NCBI GenBank assembly: GCA_963837345.1
Contig: CAWIMX010000001.1
Coordinates: forward strand, 1,736,001 to 1,800,000
DNA length: 64,000 bases
Direction: 5' to 3'
DNA from: CAWIMX01 sp963837345
GTDB lineage: Bacteria > Acidobacteriota > Vicinamibacteria > Vicinamibacterales > CAVVIG01
In this document: in pieces, positions 7,765 to 17,142 of the stretch
Layout: each line of letters begins with the position of its first letter
Numbering within the stretch: position 1 is the stretch's first letter
Position numbers and translations under genes: made by a program
Notes under the pieces: model-generated
Seen by the model: only the letters and a program-made list of their open reading frames with translations
The model's database searches: none
What the model was told of the DNA's origin: nothing

Positions 7765-10598
7765 GCGTCGGGACCGCCAGCGCCTCCTGGCATCTCGAGC
7801 AGAGTCCCGCCCAGGCCGGATCCGTCGAGAGGCTGGGCACGTACCGCCAGCATCGTTCGCACTTCACGCCCGCGGCGCGCTCGACGTCCACGGTCAGTTC
7901 GCCGCCTCCCGCGCGCGTGAGGACGACGTCGGACACGATGAAGAGCATCGCCAGGTCGCGGGCATGGCGCTCCAGCAGGGCCAGCGTGTCGCCGGACGCC
8001 GCGAGCCTGACGCGCGCCTGCAGCGAGCTGCCGAGCACCTTGGCCTTGCGCATGGGCTCGATTCGGGCGAGCACCTCGTCGCGAACGCGCATCAGGCCCT
8101 CCCATTCTTCGCCGAGGGCAGGGTCCTCGAGCGACGCGAGTGCCGATCGGTCCGGAAACAGGGCCAGGTGCACCGAGCCGTCGCGGTCGCCGGGCAGGAA
8201 CCGCCAGACCTCATCGCCCGTCACCGACAGGATCGGCGCGAGCAGACGCGCCAGGCCGTCGGCCATGATGTACATGGCCGTCTGGGCCGACCGCCGTTCA
8301 TGCGACGTGGCCGCGAACGTGTACAGCCGATCCTTCGACACGTCGCTGTAGAACGCGCTCAGATCCACGGTGATGAACGCGTTCACCGCCTGAAAGATGG
8401 TGGAGTAGTCGTACGCCTCGTACCCATCGAGCATCCGTGAGGCGACCGAGGCATAGCGCAGCAGGATGTAGCGATCGACGTCTTCCAGAGAGGCCGTGGC
8501 GACTTGATCCGAACGGGGATCGAAGTCGTAGAGATTCGAAATCAGGTACCGAAGCGTGTTGCGGATCTTCCGGTACGCCTCGACCACGCGCGCGAGGATC
8601 TCGTTGCTGACGCGCAGTTCTTCGCGATAGTCGGCAGATGCCACCCACAGGCGCAGCACTTCGGCGCCGCTCTGCTTGATGACGTCCTGCGGCACGATGG
8701 TATTGCCAACCGACTTCGACATCTTGCGGCCCTCGAGATCGATCAGGAACCCGTGCGTCAGGACCTGCCGGAACGGGGGCCGACCGCGGGTGCCCAGCCC
8801 GACCAGCAGCGAGCTCTGAAACCAGCCACGGTGCTGATCGCTCCCCTCGAGGTAGAGGTCCGCCGGCCACGTGAGCTCGGGGCGGACCGAGAGGACCGCC
8901 TCGTGACTCGACCCGGAATCGAACCACACGTCCAGGATGTTGTACTCGCGCTCGAACGAGGTGCCGCCGCAGGACGGGCACACGAGGCCCTCGGGCAGGA
9001 ATTCCTCGATCGGGCGCTCGTACCAGGCGTCGGCGCCATAACGCTCGAACACCGAGGCCGCTTTCGCCACCAGCGCGGGCGTGAGCAGCGCGGTGCCGCA
9101 GGACGCGCAATCGACGGCGGGAATCGGCACGCCCCAGACCCGTTGGCGCGAGATGCACCAGTCGGGGCGGTTCACGAGCATGTTGTAGATGCGGTCGTGC
9201 CCCCACGCGGGAATCCACGTCACGTCGTGGTCGACGGCCTCGAGCGCCGCCTGACGCAGCGTCGTGGTCCCACGAACCTCTCCCGTATCGCCACGTCTGG
9301 CTTCGATCGCAGGCTCGCCGTCCAGCCGCACGAACCATTGCCACGTCGCCAGGAAAATGACCGGATTGTGACACCGCCAGCAGTGCGGGTACTGGTGCGC
9401 GAAGCTCTGACGATGCCAGAGCCGCCCGCGCTCATGAAGCGCGGCTTCCACGTTCGGATTGGCGTCGAACACCCGCTGCCCCCCGAACCGCTCGACGGTA
9501 TCCAGGAAATGACCGCCCGGACCGACCGGCGCGTAGATCTCGAGGCCATATCGAAGGCCGGTATTGAAGTCGTCGGCGCCGTGTCCCGGCGCCGTGTGCA
9601 CGGCCCCCGTGCCGCTGTCGAGCGTGACGTAGTCGCCGAGCACGCCGATCGAATCCCGCTCGTACAGCGGATGCCGGAAGCGAATGTGTTCGAGGGCCGT
9701 GCCGCGGAACCGCGCGACTGGCACGCCGAACGGGCGGCCGACCTCCTGCGACACGCGTGCGGCCAGCGCCTCGGCGACGATGACCGTCCGGCCGCCGACG
9801 TCGTAGGCCGCATAGTCGAAGTCGGGATTGAACGCGACCGCTAGGTTCGAGGGGATCGTCCACGGCGTCGTCGTCCAGATCAAGACCGAGACGTCGCGGC
9901 CCGCCAGCGCGGGCACCCGGGCGGCGAGGTCCCCGCCGGCATCCGCCGCGAGTGGAAATTCCACGTAGATGGACGGCGAGGAATGATCCGCGTACTCGAC
10001 TTCGGCTTCCGCGAGCGCCGTCCGGCAGTGGATGCACCAGTGCACCGGCTTCTTGCCTTTGTAGACCAGGCCGCGCTCCACGAAGGTGCCCAGGGCGCGC
10101 GCGATCGCCGCCTGGTACCGGAAGTCCATCGTCAGGTACAGGCGATCCCAGTCGCCGAAGACCAGAAGGCGCTGGAACTCCTGGTTCATGACCCCGACGA
10201 AGCGCTCCGCGTACGAACGGCACGCGCGGCAGAAGTCGGCCACCGACATCTCGCGCTTCTTCGGCGCCGAGTTCCCGGTCCACTTTCAGCTCGATCGGGA
10301 GGCCGTGACAGTCGTATCCGAGCACATACGGCGCGTCGAAGCCGGCCATCGTCCGCGATTTCACGACGACGTCTTTCAGAATCTTGTTGAGCGCCGTGCC
10401 GAGGTGGATGTTGCCGTTGGCGTAGGGCGGGCCGTCGTGCAGCACGAACTTCGGCGCACCCTGCCGGCGCTCCCGGATCCGGGCGTAGAGGCCCATCGAG
10501 GCCCAGCGGGCGAGCGCTTCCGGCTCAGCCGTCTGCAGGTTCGCCTTCATCGGGAAGTCGGTGCGAGGGAGATTGACGGTGTCTTTCCACTCAGGCAT
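7757..10598 (-). CDS. ileS: Isoleucyl-tRNA synthetase, interrupted by a +1 frameshift near 10262
   Basis: Class I synthetase charging tRNA-Ile. It starts at ATG 10598 (MPEWKDTVNLPRTDFPMKAN), carries the HIGH-type motif GNIHLG and the second motif GRKMSKSVGNT, an editing domain between them, and a C-terminal zinc site (CERCWRY ... CSRC). The frame breaks after residue 112: one frame ends at DRELGA and the correct continuation KKREMSVADFCRAC lies one base out, implying one extra base near 10262. Removing it gives 946 residues, the family length. An essential single-copy gene should not be broken, so I treat this as a probable sequence error. It is coupled to lspA downstream and divergent from an M16 peptidase. 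Confidence 0.9.
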
Positions 10599-10617
10599 GG
10601 GGCTATCCAATCGATTT

Positions 10618-10623
10618 TATAAT
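10618..10623 (+). promoter_or_regulatory. Consensus -10 element immediately before the first M16 gene
   Basis: TATAAT exact consensus, ending 6 bases before the ATG. Transcription started at the normal distance would begin at the start codon, predicting a leaderless mRNA. No clear -35 hexamer. Confidence 0.6.
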
Positions 10624-10629
10624 GAACTG

Positions 10630-11934
10630 ATGGTCGCCCTGCCCGCGCGGCGCCAGAACGCCGCCATTCGCGAGGTCACGCTCGACAACGGCTTGAAGGT
10701 GCTCGTGCAGGAAGAGCACACCGCGCCGCTCGCCTCGGTCTGGTGCTGGTATCACGTCGGGTCGAAGGACGAGCGCCCCGGTCTGACCGGCGTGTCGCAC
10801 TGGGTCGAGCACATGAACTTCAAGGGAACCGCCCACATTCCGCGCGACCAGGTCAAGGGCATCATCGAGCAGTTCGGCGGAAGCTGGAACGGCTACACGT
10901 TCATCGATCAAACCACATTTCTCGAAACGGCGACCGCCGACGCGCTGGACCGCATGCTCTTCATCGAGGCGGAGCGGATGGCGAGCTGCCTCTATCACCC
11001 GGACGACTGCGAGTCGGAGCGCACCGTGATCATCTCCGAGCTGCAGGGCGGAGAGAACGATCCCGACCAGCTGCTCGATCAGGAAGTGGTGGCGATGGCC
11101 TTCAAGGCCCACCCCTACCGCCATCCGACGATCGGGTGGCTCTCGGACCTGCGTGCCATGACCCGCGACGAGTTGTACGGCCACTACCGCCAGTACTACG
11201 TCCCCAACAACGCCGCGCTCGTCATCGTGGGCGATGTCGACACGGACGAGGCGCTTCGCCGGGTCGAGCACCATTTCGGCGGCATTCCGGCTGGCGCGCC
11301 GCCGCCGCGCGTCCGCACCGAGGAACCCGTGCAGGCTGGCGAGCGGCGGGTCACGCTGCGGCGCGAAGGGACGACGGCCTACCTGAAGTTGGCGTATCAC
11401 GCGCCCGCCGTCGCCGATGCGCAGTTCGATCCCCTGCTGCTCCTCGACGCCGTGCTGACCGGCGCGAAGGGCGTGAATCTCTGGGCGAGCTTTCGGCTGC
11501 CGCCTCCGCAGCGTCGCGCCAGGCTGTATCGGGCGCTCGTCGAGCGGGGGCTCGCGTCGGCCGTGAACGGGTCGCTCATCGCCACCGAGCAGCCGTTCGT
11601 CTACCTCATCTCGGCAACCGCCAGGAACGGCGTCGAGCTCGCGGCGCTCGAATCCGCCGCCCTCGAAGCGCTCGATGGCATCCGGACCGGTGGCATCACC
11701 GACGAGGAGCTGGCGCGCGCCAAGGCTCAGCTCAGGGCCCGCATCGTCTTCGACAGCGACAGTGTGACCAACATCGCGCATCAGCTCGGCTACTACCAGA
11801 CCGTGGCGACGCTCGAGACCTATCTGGAGCTGCCCTCGCGCATCGCGGCCGTGACGGCCGACGACGTCGGGGCCGCGGCGAAGACGCTGCTGGCACAGGC
11901 CAACCGGACCGTTGGCTGGTTCGATCCCGTCTGA
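10630..11934 (+). CDS. M16 family zinc peptidase, catalytic subunit
   Basis: A 434-residue M16 (insulinase/processing-peptidase) protein. The inverted zinc motif is intact: H-W-V-E-H (HxxEH) about residue 60, with the third ligand expected in the downstream SERTVIISELQGG stretch. The N-terminal half is the peptidase M16 domain and the second half the related C-terminal M16 domain. There is no signal peptide, so it looks cytosolic. The next gene overlaps it (TGATG) and encodes an M16 protein lacking the zinc motif, the usual catalytic/non-catalytic pair seen for PqqL- or PhpP-like bacterial M16B proteases. The substrate is unknown. Confidence 0.9.
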   Translation: MVALPARRQNAAIREVTLDNGLKVLVQEEHTAPLASVWCWYHVGSKDERPGLTGVSHWVEHMNFKGTAHIPRDQVKGIIEQFGGSWNGYTFIDQTTFLETATADALDRMLFIEAERMASCLYHPDDCESERTVIISELQGGENDPDQLLDQEVVAMAFKAHPYRHPTIGWLSDLRAMTRDELYGHYRQYYVPNNAALVIVGDVDTDEALRRVEHHFGGIPAGAPPPRVRTEEPVQAGERRVTLRREGTTAYLKLAYHAPAVADAQFDPLLLLDAVLTGAKGVNLWASFRLPPPQRRARLYRALVERGLASAVNGSLIATEQPFVYLISATARNGVELAALESAALEALDGIRTGGITDEELARAKAQLRARIVFDSDSVTNIAHQLGYYQTVATLETYLELPSRIAAVTADDVGAAAKTLLAQANRTVGWFDPV

Positions 11935-13202
11935 TGGCCGTACCCACCGCCCGCGGTCTGTCGCCCACGCGCCACGTGCTCCCTAATGGCGTCGTCGCGC
12001 TCGCGAAGCACACGTCCACCACACCGGCCGTGACGATCAGCCTCGCGGTGCACGTGGGCACGTCGGCCGATCCGCCGGACGCGCCCGGCCTCGTCTTCCT
12101 CGTGTCGCGACTGCTCGATCGCGGCACCGCAGAGCGCTCGGCCGACGCCATTGCTCTGGATCTCGATAACCGGGGCATCTCGCTGAACATCCAGGTCACG
12201 CGTCATGCCGTCACGGTGGTGTGCACCTGTCTGGCGGAAGACTTCGACGCGGTGCTCGCACTGCTGGCCGATATGCTGATGGCGCCCGTCTTCCCCGATC
12301 GGGAGATCGCCACGCGCAAGGGAGAAGTTCTCACGGCCATTCGCCAGGACGAGGACAACCCCTACGCGCGGGCGGCCCAGGAATTGCTGGCGCAGCTCTA
12401 TCGCGGCCACCCGTACGGTCGCCCCACGAAAGGGACCGTCGAAGCAGTCGAGCGGCTCACGCGCGATCGGCTGGTCGACTTCCATCGCCGGCAGTTCGCG
12501 CCCGACGCCGTCTCGGCGGCGGTCGTCGGCGACGTCGACATCTCCCGGGCGGTCGACGGCGTGGCGCGGGTGTTCGGGGGCTGGCGCGCGACGCCGGCCG
12601 AGCGGGCGGCGGTTCCGCACGCCCCCGCGTCCGTCGGGCGTCGGCGCGTCGTCATTCCCATGATGAGCAAGCCCCAGGCCGACGTGGCGTACGGGTTCGT
12701 GACGATCGCGCGGCGCGATCCGGCCTATACGGCGTGCTGGCTCGCGAACCACGCCTTCGGTCAGTATTCGATCGGCGGGCGTCTCGGTGACAGCATCCGG
12801 GAGCGGCAGGGCATGGCGTACTACGTGTCGAGCGCGCTCGACCCGGACGTCGTCGAAGGGCCGCTGATGATTCGCGCGGGGGTGAATCCGTCGAACGTGG
12901 ATCGAGCCGTGGCGTCCATCGATGAAGAGATCACGCGACTCACGCGCGATGGCCTCACGCAGAAGGAGCTGGACGATTCGCGTCGCTATCTGACTGGCGC
13001 GCTGCCGCGCGCGCTCGAAACCAACCCGCGCATTGCCCACTTTCTGCAGGACGCCGAATTCTACGGTCACGGCCTGGATTACGACGTCCGCGTCCCTGAT
13101 CTGATGGCGGCCGTCACCCTGGACGACGCCAATGAGGCCGCCCGGCGCATCATGGGCACCGAGAGAGCCACCGTGGTGATCGCCGGCCCGTACACCGACT
13201 AG
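11934..13202 (+). CDS. M16 family peptidase-like, non-catalytic partner subunit
   Basis: A 422-residue M16-fold protein. Where the catalytic subunit has HxxEH, this one reads F-L-V-S-R-L-L, so it cannot bind zinc. It keeps the R-x(n)-G-x-x-Y element (SIRERQGMAYYVSS) that in M16B heterodimers helps to bind substrate backbone in the inactive subunit. Together with the upstream gene it should form a clam-shell protease. The start ATG at 11934 overlaps the previous stop codon. There is no signal peptide. The same paired arrangement appears again at 57580-60284. Confidence 0.88.
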   Translation: MAVPTARGLSPTRHVLPNGVVALAKHTSTTPAVTISLAVHVGTSADPPDAPGLVFLVSRLLDRGTAERSADAIALDLDNRGISLNIQVTRHAVTVVCTCLAEDFDAVLALLADMLMAPVFPDREIATRKGEVLTAIRQDEDNPYARAAQELLAQLYRGHPYGRPTKGTVEAVERLTRDRLVDFHRRQFAPDAVSAAVVGDVDISRAVDGVARVFGGWRATPAERAAVPHAPASVGRRRVVIPMMSKPQADVAYGFVTIARRDPAYTACWLANHAFGQYSIGGRLGDSIRERQGMAYYVSSALDPDVVEGPLMIRAGVNPSNVDRAVASIDEEITRLTRDGLTQKELDDSRRYLTGALPRALETNPRIAHFLQDAEFYGHGLDYDVRVPDLMAAVTLDDANEAARRIMGTERATVVIAGPYTD

Positions 13203-13207
13203 CGCGG

Positions 13208-13552
13208 CTACCCCGGCGGCCAGTGGAAGGTGCGGCCGCCGAGCAGGTGCAGGTGGACGTGAAAGACGGTCTGCCCCGCATCGCGGTTGGTGTTGAAGAC
13301 CGTTCGATAGCCGCCCGCTGCGAGCCCGCGTTCCTGTGCGATGGCCGCGGCTCGCCGCACGATCTCTCCCACGAGCCCGTCGTCGCTCTCGGTCAGCTCG
13401 TTCAGGGTCGCCATGTGGCGTTTGGGCACGATCAGCACGTGGGTGGGCGCCTGCGGGTTGATGTCGTTGAAGGCCAGAACGCGGTCGTCCTCGTAGACGA
13501 TGGCGCCCGGAATCTCGCGCGCGATGATCCGGCAGAAGAGGCAATCGTTCAT
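13208..13552 (-). CDS. HIT-family nucleotide hydrolase (Hint-like)
   Basis: A 114-residue histidine-triad protein. It starts M-N-D-C-L-F-C-R-I-I and ends with the catalytic triad HVHLHLLGG, where the middle histidine forms the covalent AMP intermediate. Family members hydrolyse purine nucleoside phosphoramidates such as AMP-lysine. The ATG at 13552 overlaps the prmC stop (ATGA) and excludes an unrelated upstream frame. Length is typical of Hint proteins. Its 3' end faces the M16 gene with a 5-base gap. Confidence 0.92.
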   Translation of the reverse strand: MNDCLFCRIIAREIPGAIVYEDDRVLAFNDINPQAPTHVLIVPKRHMATLNELTESDDGLVGEIVRRAAAIAQERGLAAGGYRTVFNTNRDAGQTVFHVHLHLLGGRTFHWPPG

Positions 13553-14424
13553 GACGTACGAACCACCACCGTTCGCGGAATGCCCTGCAAGTCCGGTTGC
13601 AGCCCGATCATTCTGAGCCCGGGGGTCGCCGAGATCAACTCGCCGACGGGATCGGCCTGCCTCTCGCCGATTTCGAACACCAGCGATCCGCCCGGGACCA
13701 GCCGCGCGGGCGCCATCGCGACCAGCCGCCTGACGATGGCGAGGCCATCGGGCCCGGCGAACAGGGCGAGCGCGGGCTCGAACTCGCGCACGTCGGGCGG
13801 AAGCGCCTCCCGTTGGCCATCGGGCACGTACGGGGGATTCGACACGATGAGGTCGAACGGGCCGTGGGTCGGGTCGAGCAGATCGGCGCGCTCGAAGGTG
13901 ACGCGGGAAGACACGCCATGCCGGTGCGCGTTGCCCCGCGCGACGTCCAGCGCCGCCTGTGACTGGTCGGTGGCGACGACTCGCACCGACGGGCACTCGC
14001 ACGCCAACGTGACGGCGAGACATCCGCTGCCCGTCCCGATGTCGGCGACGAGGGGACCGCGATCGCCGGCTGCCGCTCGTGTCGGACCGTTCAGGATCGC
14101 AAGTGCCGTCTCGACAATGAGCTCGGTTTCCGGCCGCGGCACGAGCACGGCTGGTGACACCTGGAAGGCACGGCTCCAGAATTCCCGTTCGCCCGTTATG
14201 TAGGCGATCGGCTCGCGGCGCTCACGCCGGGCGACCACGCGCTCATAGCGCTCGGCGAATTCCGGGGACTCGTCGGCGTCGGCATGGCCGAGCAGTCTGG
14301 CGGCGTCCCAGCCGAGCACCCACCGGGCCAGGAGCCGGGCATCGAGAGTCGCCTCGTCCGCGGGGATGCCGGCGGCGCGCAACCGCTGGCCGGCGCCGGC
14401 AATGCGTTCGAGCAGCGACGCCAC
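13549..14424 (-). CDS. prmC: Release factor glutamine methyltransferase (PrmC/HemK)
   Basis: A 291-residue class I SAM methyltransferase. The GTGSGCLAV glycine-rich loop binds SAM and the NPPY motif at 196-199 recognises the target glutamine side chain. The N-terminal five-helix domain expected in PrmC covers about the first 85 residues, including REPIAYITGEREFWS. It methylates the glutamine of the GGQ motif in release factors RF1 and RF2. It lies directly downstream of prfA, its substrate gene, 33 bases away, a widely conserved pairing. Confidence 0.96.
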   Translation of the reverse strand: MASLLERIAGAGQRLRAAGIPADEATLDARLLARWVLGWDAARLLGHADADESPEFAERYERVVARRERREPIAYITGEREFWSRAFQVSPAVLVPRPETELIVETALAILNGPTRAAAGDRGPLVADIGTGSGCLAVTLACECPSVRVVATDQSQAALDVARGNAHRHGVSSRVTFERADLLDPTHGPFDLIVSNPPYVPDGQREALPPDVREFEPALALFAGPDGLAIVRRLVAMAPARLVPGGSLVFEIGERQADPVGELISATPGLRMIGLQPDLQGIPRTVVVRTS

Positions 14425-14457
14425 TCGCCCTACCGGCGCGCCGGGCCCGGCGACCGG

Positions 14458-15535
14458 TCAGGAGACCGCGGTCGCATCCTTCAGTTTTTCCGACTGGTAG
14501 TGCGTGACGACCTGGTCGATCAGCTCGGTGAGGTCGCCGTTCAGGACGTTCGTGAGCTGATGCGTCGTGAAGTTGATCCGATGATCGGTGACGCGGCTCT
14601 GTGGAAAATTGTACGTGCGAATCTTCTCCGACCGTTCTCCGGTGCCCACCTGGCTGCGGCGGTCCTTGGCGATCGCCTCCTGCTGCTTGCGCTGCTCCAT
14701 GTCGAGAAGCCGTGCCCGGAGCACCTTCATCGCCTTGGCCTTGTTCTTCTGCTGGGATTTTTCGTCCTGCTGCGAGACGACCATGCCGGTCGGCAGGTGC
14801 GTGATTCGGACCGCCGAGTAGGTCGTGTTCACGCTCTGGCCGCCCGGGCCGCTCGAGCAGAACGTATCGATCCGCAGATCCTTGCCTTCGTCGATGTGGA
14901 TGTCGACGTCCTCGGCTTCCGGCAGCACCGCCACGGTGGCCGTCGAGGTGTGGATCCGGCCGCTCGCCTCGGTGGCCGGCACGCGTTGCACCCGGTGCAC
15001 GCCGCTCTCGTACTTCAGCCGGCTGTACACGCCCCGAGCCTCGATCGTGGCGATCACTTCCTTGAGGCCGCCGACGCCCGGTATCGCTCGACGACATGAC
15101 CTCGAGCTTCCAGCCCTGCCGCTCGGCGTACTTGCTGTACATCCGGAACAGCTCGGCTGCGAAGAGTGCGGCTTCGTCGCCGCCGGTGCCCGCGCGGATT
15201 TCGAGCACCACGTTCTTCTCGTCGTTGGGATCCTTCGGCACGAGCAGGATCTTCAGCTGGCCCAAGAGCGCGTCGCGCTTCTCGGTCAGCGACTTCACTT
15301 CCTCGGCCGCCAGCTCGCGCATGTCGGGATCGCTCGATGCGGCCAGTTCTTCGGCCTGGGCGAGACTGCCGACGACCTGTTTGTAGTCGCGGAAACAGTC
15401 CACGAGCGGCTGAATGTCGGCGAGCGCCTTGGCATGCTTCCGGTACTCGCCCGGATCGCTCTGCACCGCCGGCGTTCCGAGCAGCCCGCTCAGCTCGTCG
15501 TATCGCCGTTCGACGTCCTGAAGTTTGTCAAACAT
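14458..15535 (-). CDS. prfA: Peptide chain release factor 1, interrupted by a +1 frameshift near 15078
   Basis: RF1 recognises UAG/UAA through the PxT motif, here P-A-T in RVQRVPATEASG, and triggers hydrolysis with the GGQ motif in CSSGPGGQSVN. The REKIRTYNFPQSR-type segment is also present (SEKIRTYNFPQSR). The frame breaks after residue about 152 at SSSDTG: an extra G in a GGG run (CCC at 15077-15079 on the plus strand) shifts the frame. Removing it gives 358 residues, the normal RF1 length. prfA is essential and is not known to use programmed frameshifting, unlike prfB, so a sequencing error is the best explanation. prmC follows. Confidence 0.92.
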
Positions 15536-15620
15536 CCACTACTCTCTCGTGGGGTCCACCCACTCGCCGGAGTCCGGCCCGCCTGGCGCTCGCGGGCGGG
15601 CCCGGCACAGCCGCCCGCGC

Positions 15621-15860
15621 TCAGCCGCCGGATACGGGCGGCAGGAACGCGATCTCGTCGCCGTCGCGCACCACGTGATCCATGCGGGCGTAGTCGGCGT
15701 TCACGGCGCTGGAGATCGAGCGCTCGTACCGCGCCAGGTCCGGGAACTCGTGGGCCAGGTCCCGCCAGACGGCGCCGATCGTCGCGCCGGCCGGGACGTC
15801 GCGCGCCATCTCGGGCGTCCCGGCGATGTCGCGCAGCCGCGCGAACAGCCGTACGGTCAC
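15621..15860 (-). CDS. moaD: Molybdopterin synthase small (sulfur carrier) subunit
   Basis: A 79-residue ubiquitin-like protein ending in V-S-G-G. The terminal diglycine is the site that becomes a thiocarboxylate and donates sulfur to precursor Z in molybdopterin synthesis. Other family features are VRLFARLRDIAG at the start and FLPPVSGG at the end. I chose the GTG at 15860 because it overlaps the moaE stop as GTGA; a GTG 6 bases upstream is an alternative. It works with MoaE from the adjacent gene. Confidence 0.9.
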   Translation of the reverse strand: MTVRLFARLRDIAGTPEMARDVPAGATIGAVWRDLAHEFPDLARYERSISSAVNADYARMDHVVRDGDEIAFLPPVSGG

Positions 15861-16348
15861 GCGCACGCGACCCGCTCCGCTTCCGCCCGCGCGGCCGCAT
15901 CGTCGGGATCGGCCGTGGCGCCCTCGATCCACACGTCGCCGCCTTCGAAAAACTCGCGCTTCCAGATCGGCGCGATCTGCTTCACCCGTTCGATCGCGTA
16001 GCGGCAGGCGCAGAAGGCGTGCGCCCGGTGCGGCGACGCGGCCGCGATTGCCACGCTGGCTTCGCCGACTTCGAGCCGCCCGACACGGTGGTGCAACGCG
16101 AGTCGGACGTCGTTCCAGCGGCCGGCGATCTCGCCGGCGATGCGATCGAAGCTCTTGAGCGCCAGCGGATCGTACGCCTCGTACTCGAGGTGGTGCACGC
16201 GGCGCCCGGCATTGTGGTTTCGCACCAGGCCCAGAAACGTGACGACGGCCCCGTCGGTGCCCGCCTCGCCATCCGGGCAGACGAGCGCGACGAGCCGCTC
16301 GAGCTGGAGCGGCTCGCGGCCGATCGCCAGCGGCGCCGTGGCGTTCAT
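15857..16348 (-). CDS. moaE: Molybdopterin synthase large (catalytic) subunit
   Basis: A 163-residue MoaE protein with the characteristic GAVVTFLGLVRNHN, YEAYDPLA, HRVGRLEVGEASV and the catalytic-lysine region RVKQIAPIWKREFF. It converts cyclic pyranopterin monophosphate to molybdopterin with sulfur supplied by MoaD. The ATG at 16348 overlaps the thiD stop (ATGA). A TATACT hexamer on this strand at 16360-16355 ends 6 bases before the ATG, inside the thiD 3' end, and could drive a leaderless moaE-moaD message. Confidence 0.95.
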   Translation of the reverse strand: MNATAPLAIGREPLQLERLVALVCPDGEAGTDGAVVTFLGLVRNHNAGRRVHHLEYEAYDPLALKSFDRIAGEIAGRWNDVRLALHHRVGRLEVGEASVAIAAASPHRAHAFCACRYAIERVKQIAPIWKREFFEGGDVWIEGATADPDDAAARAEAERVACA

Positions 16349-17142
16349 CGCTTCAGTATACCGCCCCAGAAATGGTGCAGCGGACCGCGCCCCCTCCCGA
16401 TCGGCGTGGCGTGGCGCATCGCCTCGCCCACGAACCATTGCGCCCGAGCCGCCGCTTCGGAAAGGTCCCGCCCCAGCGCGAGGCCGGCCGCGAGCGCCGA
16501 CGAGTACGTGCAGCCGGTGCCATGCGTGGTGCGGCTGTCGATGCGCGGCGCGCACACCTCGCGGAAGTTGCTGCCGTCGAACAGGAGGTCGACGATCTCG
16601 CTGCCGTCGCCGTGCCCGCCGGTGATGACCACAGCCTCGGGCCCGAGGTCGCGGATCGCGCGTGCCGCATCGCGCCGGCTGTCGATCGAATCGATACGCC
16701 GGCCGCTCAGCCGCTCGGCTTCCGGGATGTTCGGCGTCACCACGAGCGCCAGCGGCAGCAGTTCGGTCCGCAGCATGGCGACGCCGTCGTCGTCAAGGAG
16801 CGGGAGACCGCCGCTCGACGTGAGCACGGGGTCGACCACGACCGTGGGCAGCTCCAGCGCCTGAATCGTGGCGGCGACGGCTTCGACAATCGCCGCGTTC
16901 GCCAGCATGCCCGTCTTCACCGCGTGAAGCGGGATGTCGGCGGCCACTGCTTCGATCTGCGCGATGACCAGGTCGGCGTCGACGGCGCGCGTGGCGATGA
17001 TGCCGCCGGTGTTCTGAGCCGTGATGGCCGTGATGGCCGACGCCCCGTACACGCCAAAAGCGGCGAACGTCTTCAAATCGGCCTGAATGCCGGCCCCGGC
17101 GCTCGAGTCACTGCCCGCGATGGTGAGGGCGGAAGGCGTCAC
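16345..17142 (-). CDS. thiD: Hydroxymethylpyrimidine/phosphomethylpyrimidine kinase
   Basis: A 265-residue ribokinase-fold enzyme of thiamine biosynthesis that phosphorylates HMP and HMP-P. It opens with ALTIAGSDSSAGAGIQADLK, the canonical ThiD start, and contains VVVDPVLTSSGG and the catalytic anion-hole/base region TTHGTGCTYSSA near the C terminus. The GTG start at 17142 overlaps the upstream stop codon as GTGA. No other thiamine gene is nearby; it sits between a methyltransferase gene and moaE, all four-base overlaps. Confidence 0.95.
   Translation of the reverse strand: MTPSALTIAGSDSSAGAGIQADLKTFAAFGVYGASAITAITAQNTGGIIATRAVDADLVIAQIEAVAADIPLHAVKTGMLANAAIVEAVAATIQALELPTVVVDPVLTSSGGLPLLDDDGVAMLRTELLPLALVVTPNIPEAERLSGRRIDSIDSRRDAARAIRDLGPEAVVITGGHGDGSEIVDLLFDGSNFREVCAPRIDSRTTHGTGCTYSSALAAGLALGRDLSEAAARAQWFVGEAMRHATPIGRGRGPLHHFWGGILKR

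Noticed and set aside
10743..13202. Open frame of 819 codons fusing part of the first M16 gene region to the second
   Set aside because: The first half is an off-frame reading of the catalytic M16 gene; only the part from 11934 is real.
15060..15100. Programmed ribosomal frameshift in the release factor gene
   Set aside because: Programmed frameshifting is a property of prfB near codon 25 with an in-frame UGA and Shine-Dalgarno-like element; this is prfA and the break is near codon 152 at a GGG run.
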